Below, one piece after another: positions 52,710 to 60,837 of a DNA stretch of 64,000 nucleotides. The position numbers were made by a program, and so were the translations under genes. Each line of letters begins with the position of its first letter. The first letter of the stretch is position 1. Source of the DNA: Acidobacteriota bacterium (GTDB taxonomy: Bacteria; Acidobacteriota; Holophagae; Acanthopleuribacterales; Acanthopleuribacteraceae); contig JASJCB010000012.1 of assembly GCA_030066195.1 (NCBI GenBank), positions 40,864-104,863 of the forward strand, in the 5' to 3' direction. The notes under the pieces are model-generated. The model saw only the letters and a list, made by a program, of their open reading frames with translations, did not search any database and was not told where the DNA came from.

Positions 52710-53079
52710 TGTATAGTTTGGTTCCTATGCAGGAAGTCTTCTGCATCATATGTGAGAACCGGTGTTAGCCTTCAATCTGGTGATTCTTGGTCGAAAACTT
52801 TTGGAGCCCAAATGGTTGCGTAAAACCTGGAGTGTTATTAGTTAGTTAAGAAAGTGGCCTAAATGGTGATTGTCTACCAGAGGAATTAGCATTTGCATTG
52901 GTTGGGGTCCAATTTCGGCAGTTTCAGGGCCCTGCTTCCCAATATGGAAACCCGAAAATGTGGCCAGCAAGTGATGCACGGAGGACGCTAAACAGTTCTT
53001 CGGACTCTTCAAGTTGCTTGTTGTTTGTTTCTAGACGAACACTGGATGATCAAACCGCCGCTTCGGCGGGGCTTCCCCT
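52710..53079. other. 370-base gap with a terminator
   Basis: No gene recognised. The left part is the 3' flank of the AT-rich cassette and composition returns to the GC-rich host type near 52900. A hairpin at 53055-53069 ends the minus-strand gene at 53080. Confidence 0.5.
53050..53072 (-). terminator. Probable terminator of the minus-strand gene
   Basis: On the minus strand CCGCCG-AAG-CGGCGG is followed by TTTGATC. It lies 10 bases after the stop of the 596-residue ORFan. Stem of 6 G-C pairs with a modest T-tail. Confidence 0.55.
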
Positions 53080-54870
53080 TTATTCGATAGCCTTGCGGAT
53101 GGCGGTCAGGGAACCGTGTTCGTCGCACAGGTCCCTGAACTCCTTGCGGTCCATCACCTTGTCCACGTAGCATTCGAAGGTGACGGGATAGATCAGCTCT
53201 ACCCGTTGCCCCTCCCAATCGGCGGAGACGGCCATGGGGGTTCCGTCCGGTCGGGCCACCTTCACCCCCGGTTTCGTTTCAAAGTCGATATCCAAACGGT
53301 CCTGGCTGAAACCCGCGATCGCCGCCACTTTGACCTTTTTGCGGTCTTTATCGTAGAAGAGCGGCACCATGGCGCGCAGGTCGCCGGAGAGCCGGCGATC
53401 GGACCACCATTCGCGCAGCCAACTCCTGAAGTACATTCGGTCTTGCAAGCGTTCCCTGCCGCTGCCGTTGAGCGGGTCCACGGTCATGCCGATTTCCGCG
53501 CAACTCTGGTAGTAGGCGCCGGCAAACAGGCTTTCCATTTCGGCCAGGCGTTCGGCCAGGGGTTTTTCGGGCTCACTGAGCGAATGGTCGATGGACCACT
53601 TGGTGGAAACCTTGCGGTTGGGTCGAATCAAGCTGCGATGCATGACCGCCTCACCGAAGATTTCTTCCAGCAAATCGCGAACGAACGCATAGGATTCGGC
53701 GCGGCGTCGGTACATTTGCGGCAAGGGCTCCAGGCTGAGTCGCGGATTGATGGTGATATTGACCTCGGGCGCAGCCGAAGCGATGGCGGGCCATTCCAGG
53801 TTTTTGATATGGGTTTCTCGGGTCATGGCCATGAGACCTTTGAAGAGATCTGTCAGGTAGGTCCGATAACGCTCGCCAAGCTTCAGTTTGGCGGCCTCGG
53901 GCATGGTATCCGGGCGTAAGAGGGGTTCCAGGGCGTGAAGCTGATAGGCGTACCAGCCGGATTCCGGGCCGGGCGCAAGATCGAGGCGACCGTCCCGAAC
54001 CCGCGTGATCATTTCCTCGATCAGGTCAAACCCCTCGGGGATCGGCTTGCCTTTGAAGAGTTGCTTACTCAGGGCGCCTTCCGGCGATTCCGAAGGCGGG
54101 AAGAACCGGCAACCCTCGGCGCTTCCGCCGACCTTGGGCAGAGGCGAGCCGGTGAGCGGGTTGGTCAGCCGGGCGTGGAGATGCAACAGGGTGCGATAAC
54201 CGAAATGCAGATGATCGTCGCTTTGCAGTGCCTCGGCCAGGGCTTGGATATGGCCCGGTTCCAACGCCAGCCCCAGGAACCGGTCGCGTCGGAAGATCTG
54301 GCGTAATTCCAGGGTTTGATCGTAAAAGCCGATGGGTTTGCTGTCGAACCGATTCAGGAATTCCTTGCGCCACAGGCCCGCCGCCTGTTTGATTTTGCGG
54401 CCGACCACCGGCGAGTCGCCGGCAAGGGAAAGTGCGGCGGTGAGAAAACCCATGGTCTGAACCACGTTCTCGTCCGGTTCCTCGGGGTCATAGCGGTCGT
54501 TGAGATGAGCCAGCAAACCTTCCAGCAGGGTGGGCTTGGAAACGAAACCGGGACCGTTTTGATCGGCCAGGTGCTCGACCTCGGCCATGAGGGCATCGTC
54601 GAAACGCTTGGCCTTCAGCGCCAGCATGGACGCGGAGACAAAACATTCGGAGCCGGGCCCCGCGATGTCTTGGATGTTGGCATAAAGCGGTTGTTCGCCG
54701 GGTTTGCCGCCGCCCAGAACAAGCGGCGCATAAATACCGCCCTCATCTTGATTGGGGGTGTCCCAAGGGCTGGCGGTTTCCTCTATTTCCAGTTTGAGAA
54801 CCTGTGTGCTCAGGTCTCGCTCGATGATGACTTCGCCTAATTCTGTTTGCTGGATTTCGCGTTCGTGCAT
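53080..54870 (-). CDS. Hypothetical 596-residue protein
   Basis: I do not recognise this protein. It starts MHEREIQQTELGEVIIERDL and is acidic, mostly helical, with a basic, Trp/Tyr-rich C-terminal third (RMYFRSWLREWWSDRRLSGDLRAMVPLFYDKDRKK then VKVAAIAGFSQDRLDIDFETK). No signal peptide, membrane helix or catalytic motif is obvious. It follows the lysozyme-like gene by 67 bases on the same strand, so they may be cotranscribed; lysozyme operons sometimes carry a structural or immunity partner. A terminator lies at its end. Confidence 0.7.
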   Translation of the reverse strand: MHEREIQQTELGEVIIERDLSTQVLKLEIEETASPWDTPNQDEGGIYAPLVLGGGKPGEQPLYANIQDIAGPGSECFVSASMLALKAKRFDDALMAEVEHLADQNGPGFVSKPTLLEGLLAHLNDRYDPEEPDENVVQTMGFLTAALSLAGDSPVVGRKIKQAAGLWRKEFLNRFDSKPIGFYDQTLELRQIFRRDRFLGLALEPGHIQALAEALQSDDHLHFGYRTLLHLHARLTNPLTGSPLPKVGGSAEGCRFFPPSESPEGALSKQLFKGKPIPEGFDLIEEMITRVRDGRLDLAPGPESGWYAYQLHALEPLLRPDTMPEAAKLKLGERYRTYLTDLFKGLMAMTRETHIKNLEWPAIASAAPEVNITINPRLSLEPLPQMYRRRAESYAFVRDLLEEIFGEAVMHRSLIRPNRKVSTKWSIDHSLSEPEKPLAERLAEMESLFAGAYYQSCAEIGMTVDPLNGSGRERLQDRMYFRSWLREWWSDRRLSGDLRAMVPLFYDKDRKKVKVAAIAGFSQDRLDIDFETKPGVKVARPDGTPMAVSADWEGQRVELIYPVTFECYVDKVMDRKEFRDLCDEHGSLTAIRKAIE

Positions 54871-54937
54871 GATACCTCGGTTGAGAGAAGAGGGCCCGGC
54901 TTGAGCCGGACCGTCATCGGTGTCTTATCGGCAGCAA

Positions 54938-55795
54938 TTACGCCAACTCCAGTTCCGCTTTGATGAGCGCGCCTTCCCAGCGGCGACGCTTGCGAATGCC
55001 TTCCAGTTTATGGTCCTGCTGCATGGCGGCCACTTCATCGGCAACCTTGCCCCAATCGCCGGCGGCCAGCGGATCGCCCAGCACATTCAGGCCCTTGTTA
55101 CCGGCGCCGCGGTTATAGGCCAGACTGAGCAAGGCGGTCTGCACGGAGGCGGGGGCGGGGTTTTCCTCATCCACCAGCGCGGGGAAACGGTCGCTGATCT
55201 TGATCCAGTAGGGAGCGGCGGCATAAGGCATGGCCTCGTCCGATTTCTCGCTGCTGATGCGAATGCTCTGCAAGACCTCGTCAGCGTTCAGGGCATCCCT
55301 GGCCGCGTCGCCGCGCACGCCGATCACTTTCAGCACCGCGGCCCACTGTTCCTCGCCCATCAGGTCCTTGTAGAATTTTTCGACGAAGAAATGATCGGCA
55401 TAACCCAGATCGACCCCGGGGTCCAAGGTGACGCCGGAGGCGCCGCCCGGCCAGTAGGTTTTGCCCACGTAGCCTTCCTGAAGATGGACCCAATCCAGAT
55501 CACCGTGGAAGCCGGGCATCAACTCGACAATGGCTTCGTCCACGGTTCCGAATGCTTTTTCGAGAGCGGGCTTCAAGGCGACCCAAGTGTTCTTGCCCAC
55601 GATGCCGTCGGCGCCCAGGCCGGCCTTTTCCTGAAACTTTTTGACCACGGCGGCGCTGCCGTTGCCGTAATAACCGTCGGTGTCTAAATCGTAACCGATT
55701 GCCAGCAGTCCTTTCTGAACGCGCTTGACCACGCTACGCAGCCAGGGGGTCGTACTGGAAAAACCGTCTTTGGGGCGTATGGTAATCTGTAACAT
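54938..55795 (-). CDS. Peptidoglycan-binding protein with pesticin/lysozyme-like domain
   Basis: A 285-residue protein. Residues about 18-75 form a PG_binding_1 module (VQKGLLAIGYDLDTDGYYGNGSAAVVKKFQEKAGLGADGIVGKNTW). The catalytic domain begins near 100 with EGYVGKTYWPGGASGVTLDPGVDLG, the E-x8-11-T/D pattern of pesticin-like T4-lysozyme folds, and later LLSLAYNRGAGNK. No signal peptide is visible, so it may act inside, leave by a secretion device, or be released by lysis. The ATG at 55795 follows AAGGAGC. First gene of a pair with the 596-residue ORFan. Confidence 0.82.
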   Translation of the reverse strand: MLQITIRPKDGFSSTTPWLRSVVKRVQKGLLAIGYDLDTDGYYGNGSAAVVKKFQEKAGLGADGIVGKNTWVALKPALEKAFGTVDEAIVELMPGFHGDLDWVHLQEGYVGKTYWPGGASGVTLDPGVDLGYADHFFVEKFYKDLMGEEQWAAVLKVIGVRGDAARDALNADEVLQSIRISSEKSDEAMPYAAAPYWIKISDRFPALVDEENPAPASVQTALLSLAYNRGAGNKGLNVLGDPLAAGDWGKVADEVAAMQQDHKLEGIRKRRRWEGALIKAELELA

Positions 55796-56350
55796 ACCGA
55801 TTGCTCCTTGTTCGGGAGGGCGGTCCCGTTGCTTTCTAGAAGTCGGCATAGTTTATCACGAAACGCCGTTATTGCCCGCCCTTCGCCTGCCTGTATCGGG
55901 AACTCGCTGAAGTCGAGGGAATTTGGGCGGTGCCGTGTCAGGCGTATCTTCCGGCCGGCTTCCCACGCTTAAAGGAAATCGAGCTCAAGTCGACGCATAA
56001 ACCAACTAAACAACACCCATTCATGCATAAATCCCCGCTTGGCCGAAAGATGTTTTGTTGTTCCCGGGAACAGCAAAGTCCCTACAGCCTGGTGCTCGAT
56101 TATTCCCGGGAACATTCGAATATTTATGCATGGTCCTTATGTGTTCCCGGGAACAATCGGTTGCTGAATGCCCGATCCTCATATCCTTCCCGGGAAGAAT
56201 TGAGTCAATTCGGGATTGTCGCCGGCTCATGTTCGCGACTGTGACTAGGTTCTGGGCGGAAAGGGGAATAACTTGCGCACCAACCTTGTTTGCGGTACGG
56301 TGGTTTGGAGGTCGACCCGCCGAATTTGTGCGTGTTAATGGAGGCTTTTC
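55796..56350. other. Gap with four palindromes at 42-bp spacing
   Basis: Between divergent lysozyme-like and peroxiredoxin-like genes. It contains four TTCCCGGGAA palindromes (56061-56196) and no gene that I can recognise. Promoters of both genes must lie here. Short frames through the repeats are by-products of the period. Confidence 0.55.
56059..56198. repeat. Four TTCCCGGGAA palindromes, 42-bp spaced
   Basis: The exact 10-bp palindrome occurs at 56061, 56103, 56144 and 56187, i.e. spacings of 42, 41 and 43 bases. Copies 1 and 3 extend to a 14-bp palindrome TGTTCCCGGGAACA. The 31-33-base sequences between them are unrelated to each other. The first lies about 290 and the last about 155 bases before the peroxiredoxin-like start codon. 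Confidence 0.85.
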
Positions 56351-56965
56351 ATGAAAACAGCCGCTCTGAGCCTGTTACTCATAACAACGGGTGTCGCTTT
56401 CGCCGCGGACAGTCCGGCACGGACCGCAACCGGTGTCCGGCCCCTGTTGATCGGATCTCAAGTCCCCGACGTAAGCTTAACCAAACCCGATGGAACTGCT
56501 CTCGATCTTCGCAAGGCTGTTTCGGAAAAGCCGACCTTACTGATCTTCTATCGCGGCAGTTGGTGTCCCTATTGCCAGAAACACCTGGGTCAACTCCAGG
56601 AAAAGTTGGGTGACTATGCGGCCGGGGGTTATCAGGTCTTTGCCATTGCCCAGGACACCCCGGAGGTCAATGCGGGTGTGATGAAAAAACAGGGACTGGA
56701 TTTCCCGGTGCTTTCGGACAAGGGTTTGAACGCGGCATCCCAATTCGGCCTGGTTTTCGAAATGGACATGGAAACCGTCAAGCGTTACAAGAATTTCGGC
56801 ATCGACTTGATCGGTTTATACGGTCGTAAGGAACCGCGGATGACAGTTCCCGCCATTTTCCTGATTGGAACCGACGGTAGGATTCGTTTTAACTACGTCA
56901 ATCCCGATTACCGAATTCGCTTGGATTCGGACGTGCTGCTGGCAGCCATGAATGCCTATAAGTAA
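56351..56965 (+). CDS. Exported AhpC/TSA-type peroxiredoxin or thioredoxin-fold protein
   Basis: A 204-residue thioredoxin-fold protein. Residues 1-19 are a signal peptide (MKTAALSLLLITTGVAFAA), so it acts in the periplasm. The active site is WCPYC at 71-75 (Cys72, Cys75) after LLIFYRGS, with YQVFAIAQDTPEV and the cis-Pro region MTVPAIFLIGTDGRIRF. It resembles AhpC/TSA or the thiol-dependent redoxin group; the second cysteine argues for disulfide exchange. GGAGGC lies just before the ATG. It lies downstream of the palindrome array, which may control it. Confidence 0.88.
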   Translation: MKTAALSLLLITTGVAFAADSPARTATGVRPLLIGSQVPDVSLTKPDGTALDLRKAVSEKPTLLIFYRGSWCPYCQKHLGQLQEKLGDYAAGGYQVFAIAQDTPEVNAGVMKKQGLDFPVLSDKGLNAASQFGLVFEMDMETVKRYKNFGIDLIGLYGRKEPRMTVPAIFLIGTDGRIRFNYVNPDYRIRLDSDVLLAAMNAYK

Positions 56966-57194
56966 ATGATCACGGCCATGGAGCCGGACTCTTTTACGAG
57001 TACCGGTTCCAACTTTGCAAAAACTGAGAAGATGTTCATAAAAATGCCCCGACAAAGCGACTCCGGGAGGCCGCTCCGATCGGCTGAAACTATTGGGAGT
57101 CAAGACTTTTACCGTGTCATTCGGGGAAACGAAAAAAATGCATGAACTTCCCTTGACCCATCATTGTTTTGTTTGTTATGGTTCGAAATGTTCC

Positions 57195-57270
57195 GCGGGC
57201 GTAGCTCAGTTGGTAGAGTACAAGCTTCCCAAGCTTGGTGTCGCGAGTTCGAGTCTCGTCGCCCGCTCCA
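57195..57270 (+). tRNA. tRNA-Gly (anticodon CCC)
   Basis: A complete tRNA: acceptor GCGGGCG (57195-57201) pairs with CGCCCGC (57260-57266), D-stem GCTC/GAGT, anticodon stem CAAGC/GCTTG with loop TTCCCAA, TTCGAGT T-loop, discriminator T, and encoded CCA at 57268-57270. The anticodon CCC (57228-57230) reads the GGG glycine codon. Confidence 0.94.
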
Positions 57271-57416
57271 ACCACCTTTACCGATTAGCCTTACATCGGA
57301 GTTCATCGCAACGATGAATTCATTTATTCATTAAGGATAAAATATTTTCGCATCTTCGGCGAAATATTGATTGTATTGCGCGTGCCTGGCATTAATGGCC
57401 GCGCCCGGGAGCGGCC

Positions 57417-57908
57417 ATGGCATGGGGCGGTAAAAAAGCCAAGCAAAAGCAACACGAGACCACGATTGTGCCCGATTCGGTTCCTCGCGCCTCTTCTACG
57501 GCCAAAACGCCTACTCTAATCGGGGACGGGGCCAGGGTTAACGGGCGTCTGGATTGTGTCGACAACCTGACCATTGCGGGGACTGTTGCCGGTGAGATTC
57601 ATTGTGAACAGCTGATCAACGTTGCCGAGAGCGGCAAGGTCGAGGGCAAGGTTCTTTGCCGCGAAATTGTCATTACCGGTATCGTTGAAGGCGATATCGA
57701 CGCCGAGGAGCAGGTGACCATCACCAGCACCGGACGTCTGATCGGCGATATTACGACCCGGAAGTTCAGCAATGAACCCGGCGGCTTTTTCGAGGGCTAC
57801 AGCCATATGGCCCAGGAAAAACGCCCCTCGGGTTCTCGGGAACCCGCATCGACCGGAAACAAGCGAAATAAACAAGCAAAGCTGGAGAAGGAAGGAAACA
57901 AGGTATGA
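57417..57908 (+). CDS. Bactofilin (polymer-forming cytoskeletal protein)
   Basis: A 163-residue bactofilin. The central DUF583 core (about 33-125) is a right-handed beta-helix of repeated G-x-[VI]-x-G steps: TLIGDGARVNGRLDCVDNLTIAGTVAGEIHCEQLINV...GKVEGKVLCREIVITGIVEGDID. Disordered basic tails flank it. Bactofilins self-assemble into membrane-bound filaments that shape cells or place cell-wall enzymes. Its last four bases overlap the alanine dehydrogenase start (ATGA), an unusual partner, so expression is coupled. Confidence 0.93.
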   Translation: MAWGGKKAKQKQHETTIVPDSVPRASSTAKTPTLIGDGARVNGRLDCVDNLTIAGTVAGEIHCEQLINVAESGKVEGKVLCREIVITGIVEGDIDAEEQVTITSTGRLIGDITTRKFSNEPGGFFEGYSHMAQEKRPSGSREPASTGNKRNKQAKLEKEGNKV

Positions 57909-59023
57909 TTATCGGCACCCCAAAAGAGATCAAGAATCATGAATACCGTGTCGGTCTGATTCCGTCGGGCGTCAAAGCGTTAGTTCACGACGGTCATGAA
58001 GTACTCATCGAGAACAACGCGGGCATGGGCAGCGGTTTCAGTAATGACCACTACGTTGCGGCGGGCGCGCGAATTGTGGATACCGCCCGCGAAATCTTCG
58101 ATACCTGCGAGATGATTATCAAGGTCAAAGAACCCCAGGAAGTTGAGTTCAACATGCTGCGGGAAGACCAGATCATCTATACCTATTTGCATCTGGCTCC
58201 GGATGCGCCGCAAACTCAGGGGCTGCTTCGCAGCAAGTGCATCGGGATTGCCTATGAAACCATCACCGATCCCACCGGCGCCTTGCCCCTGTTGGTGCCC
58301 ATGAGCGAGGTTGCCGGGCGTATGTCCGTGCAGGTGGGCGCGCAATACCTGTTGCGCACCAACGGCGGTTTGGGCATGTTGCTGGGCGGTGTTCCCGGCA
58401 CCGAACGCGCCGAGGTGGTGATCATCGGCGGCGGCATCGTGGGCCTGAACGCGGCCAAGATGGCCGTGGGCTTGGGCGCCAGGGTCACCATTCTGGAGCG
58501 TTCCGTCCCTCGTATGCGTTATCTGGACGATGTCTTCAGGCACAGCCTCACTTGTCTGATGAGCAACACCTACAATATCGAGCAACACTTGCGCACCGCC
58601 GACCTGGTGGTAGGCGCCGTTTTGATTCCCGGCGCCAGCGCGCCCAAACTGGTCACCGAGGAAATGATCCGCACCCTGATGAAACCCGGTTCGGTGATTG
58701 TAGACGTTGCCGTGGATCAGGGCGGGTGCATCGAGACCACCCATCCCACCACGCATGACAATCCCATCTTCAAAGTGGGTGAGGTCATTCAATACTGCGT
58801 GGCCAACATGCCGGGCGCCGCGCCGCGTACCTCTACACTGGCGCTGACCAATGTCACCTTGCCCTATGCTCAGTTCATTGCCAAACACGGTGCGCGTGAG
58901 GCAATCAAGCTGGATAAACATCTGGCCCACGGCGTCAACGTATTCAACGGCCGGGTCACTCACAAGGCGGTCGCCGATTCGCAGAATCTGGAATACACCG
59001 ATATTTCAACCCTGCTGGGCTGA
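57905..59023 (+). CDS. ald: Alanine dehydrogenase
   Basis: A 372-residue NAD-linked alanine dehydrogenase (alanine to pyruvate plus ammonia). The N-terminus MIIGTPKEIKNHEYRVGLIPSGV, the VKVKEPQEVEF and TYLHLAPD active-site parts, and the Rossmann GGGIVGLNAAKMAVGLGARVTILE are all typical, and length is normal. PRTSTLALTN near the C-terminus closes the NAD site. Start coupled to the bactofilin stop. It may link amino-acid catabolism to a cell-wall precursor (alanine), but the bactofilin link is inference. Confidence 0.96.
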   Translation: MIIGTPKEIKNHEYRVGLIPSGVKALVHDGHEVLIENNAGMGSGFSNDHYVAAGARIVDTAREIFDTCEMIIKVKEPQEVEFNMLREDQIIYTYLHLAPDAPQTQGLLRSKCIGIAYETITDPTGALPLLVPMSEVAGRMSVQVGAQYLLRTNGGLGMLLGGVPGTERAEVVIIGGGIVGLNAAKMAVGLGARVTILERSVPRMRYLDDVFRHSLTCLMSNTYNIEQHLRTADLVVGAVLIPGASAPKLVTEEMIRTLMKPGSVIVDVAVDQGGCIETTHPTTHDNPIFKVGEVIQYCVANMPGAAPRTSTLALTNVTLPYAQFIAKHGAREAIKLDKHLAHGVNVFNGRVTHKAVADSQNLEYTDISTLLG

Positions 59024-59077
59024 GCGGGGTCCGCGCATGCGTCTGCCGGCCGGGCGCGTGCGCTTTGCGGAACGCCT

Positions 59078-59896
59078 ATGACGACCTGGTACCTGCTGAG
59101 AGAAAAACAACCGCGTGATGCCGCCCAAAACATGGCGGTGGACCAACACCTGTTGGAACTGGTGGAGACCGGCGTTCTCGACGCGCCGGTCCTGCGAACC
59201 TATGCCTGGACGCGTCCTACCTTAAGCTTGGGTTACCACCAGCAATGGCGGCAAACGGTTGACCTGGAAGCGCTGGCGCGGCACGGTATCGACCTTGTCC
59301 GGCGGTGGACCGGCGGGCGCGGGGTCTTACACGATCACGGCGAGATCACCTATTCGGTGGTCGCTCCCACCAAAGAGCCTTTTTCAACCCGGATCGCCCA
59401 CAACTATCGCCTGATCGGCACGGCCCTGGCCCGGTTCACCCATTTGGAGGCCTCGCCGGCGGTCATGGCCGAAACCGGTGAGAGCGCCGCCCAGGTTCGC
59501 AGTAAGCGACACCTGCCTTGCTTTGCTTCCATCTCCGATGCCGAGATCGAGAAGAGCGGACGTAAACTGATCGGTAGTTCCCAAAAGATCGGCAGAGGCG
59601 CCTTCCTGCAACATGGCAGCATTCCCATGATCCACCGTACCCGGGTGCTGGAGGAGATCACCCGAACCGAGCAGGACATGAGCGGGTTGATGGCAAGCCT
59701 GGAAGAACATTTTGCGGCCGCTTCCGTACCATTACCCGGACGCAAAGCATTGGTCGACCGCTTGATCGATGCCTTCGCAATGATCTTTCATACAGAATTC
59801 CGCGACTTGGAAGATCTGGGGTATCCTGATAATAACGAGGTCAACCGCATCGCAAGTTCAAGTTTCACAATGGAGGCTTGGACCTTTCGCAAGTAG
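59078..59896 (+). CDS. Lipoate-protein ligase family protein
   Basis: A 272-residue BPL/LplA/LipB-fold protein that attaches lipoate or octanoate to E2 or GcvH proteins. Key parts: MTTWYLLREKQPRDAAQNMAVDQHLLE, TLSLGYHQQ, the RRWTGGRGVLHDHGEITYSVV substrate loop (about 71-91) and the catalytic lysine in GSSQKIGRGAFLQHGSI. It could be a ligase or a LipM-type octanoyl transferase. It starts 54 bases after ald on the same strand. The preceding GGAACG is a weak ribosome site. Confidence 0.86.
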   Translation: MTTWYLLREKQPRDAAQNMAVDQHLLELVETGVLDAPVLRTYAWTRPTLSLGYHQQWRQTVDLEALARHGIDLVRRWTGGRGVLHDHGEITYSVVAPTKEPFSTRIAHNYRLIGTALARFTHLEASPAVMAETGESAAQVRSKRHLPCFASISDAEIEKSGRKLIGSSQKIGRGAFLQHGSIPMIHRTRVLEEITRTEQDMSGLMASLEEHFAAASVPLPGRKALVDRLIDAFAMIFHTEFRDLEDLGYPDNNEVNRIASSSFTMEAWTFRK

Positions 59897-59946
59897 GAAA
59901 CTGCCGTGCAATTGGAACTGGTATCCTGGCCGCGTTGAAATCTTAA

Positions 59947-60747
59947 TCAGTCCTTACCGGGATCGATGCCGGCGCTTCTCAGTAGATCTCGCAAGCGTTG
60001 GTTTTCATTGGTCAGTAGTTGGTTCTTGCGGCATTCCTCCCTATGGGCTGCTCGCTGCTGCTCGGCCTCTTCCTCAGGTGTAAGAATGATATTGCCCTTG
60101 GCATCGTAGAAGCGCAGCCATGCCGATTGGACACCATTGTAGCGACCAACCCACGAACGCAACTCCAGGCCGATTTCAGGGAAGGGAATACGCACCCAGG
60201 GTCCGTCCATACAAGGCTCATGAACAAACTTACCGTCCTTCAGCTTGAAGTTACCGGTGATGGTGGTGTCCTCGAAATCAAACGCGATGTAATGAGGCAC
60301 TTTCAAATAGTCTTTATAGACGTCCCACTTTGAAATTTGCCGTTTCGTTGACCTCTTGACGCCCAGATCCTCGACATCACTGCCGAAAGAGAGCAGTTCG
60401 ATCACGATGTAGGGTGGAATCTTTTCCTTCCACATGACATAGCTCTTGCGCATTTCGCCGTGAGGAAGGGGTTCCGCGCCGATGGCCGCAAGCCAATCAG
60501 GGCGTTTGTAGCGTGTGGGTACTTCCGGGTCGAAGTAGAGGTTCATGTCCGTAGCCGCAAAGAATTTGCCTGAGGGCTTGAAGGTGTCGTCAAGCAGTCG
60601 TGGTTGAAGAATGTGGAATTGATCGGGCACGCCGGGTTCCTCCGGACCTTTATTACAGGGCAGGTCATGCATATCCGGAAGGTCATCCGGTTCGATACCG
60701 GCCGGCGGTTCCCAGGTCGGGATATTCGGCAAAGCTTCCATTAACAT
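59947..60747 (-). CDS. Uma2-family endonuclease-fold protein
   Basis: A 266-residue protein of the Uma2 (DUF820) group with a PD-(D/E)XK fold. It shows the core F-A-A-T-D-M-N-L-Y-F-D, then the P-P-Y-I-V-I-E-L-L-S active-site strand, KWDVYKDYLKVPHYIAFD, and a C-terminal charged helix (ILTPEEEAEQQRAAHREE). The start at 60747 follows a GAGGGGG run. Uma2 proteins are often mobile and multi-copy in genomes; enzymatic role is unproven. It stands alone and convergent with the lipoate gene. Confidence 0.85.
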   Translation of the reverse strand: MLMEALPNIPTWEPPAGIEPDDLPDMHDLPCNKGPEEPGVPDQFHILQPRLLDDTFKPSGKFFAATDMNLYFDPEVPTRYKRPDWLAAIGAEPLPHGEMRKSYVMWKEKIPPYIVIELLSFGSDVEDLGVKRSTKRQISKWDVYKDYLKVPHYIAFDFEDTTITGNFKLKDGKFVHEPCMDGPWVRIPFPEIGLELRSWVGRYNGVQSAWLRFYDAKGNIILTPEEEAEQQRAAHREECRKNQLLTNENQRLRDLLRSAGIDPGKD

Positions 60748-60837
60748 CGGCGCGCCCCCTCAAAAACAGGTTGAAATCAGCCTACCCTGGCCGCCGGCAC
60801 ATATGCAAGGGTTTTTTTGGTAATTTGAGAGCCTTGT

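Noticed and set aside
56061..56196. A CRISPR array
   Set aside because: The repeat is only 10-14 bp, is a perfect palindrome, has four copies and no cas gene nearby; spacing of 42 bp suits binding sites better.
57980..58963. A 327-residue protein on the minus strand
   Set aside because: Antisense shadow of alanine dehydrogenase.
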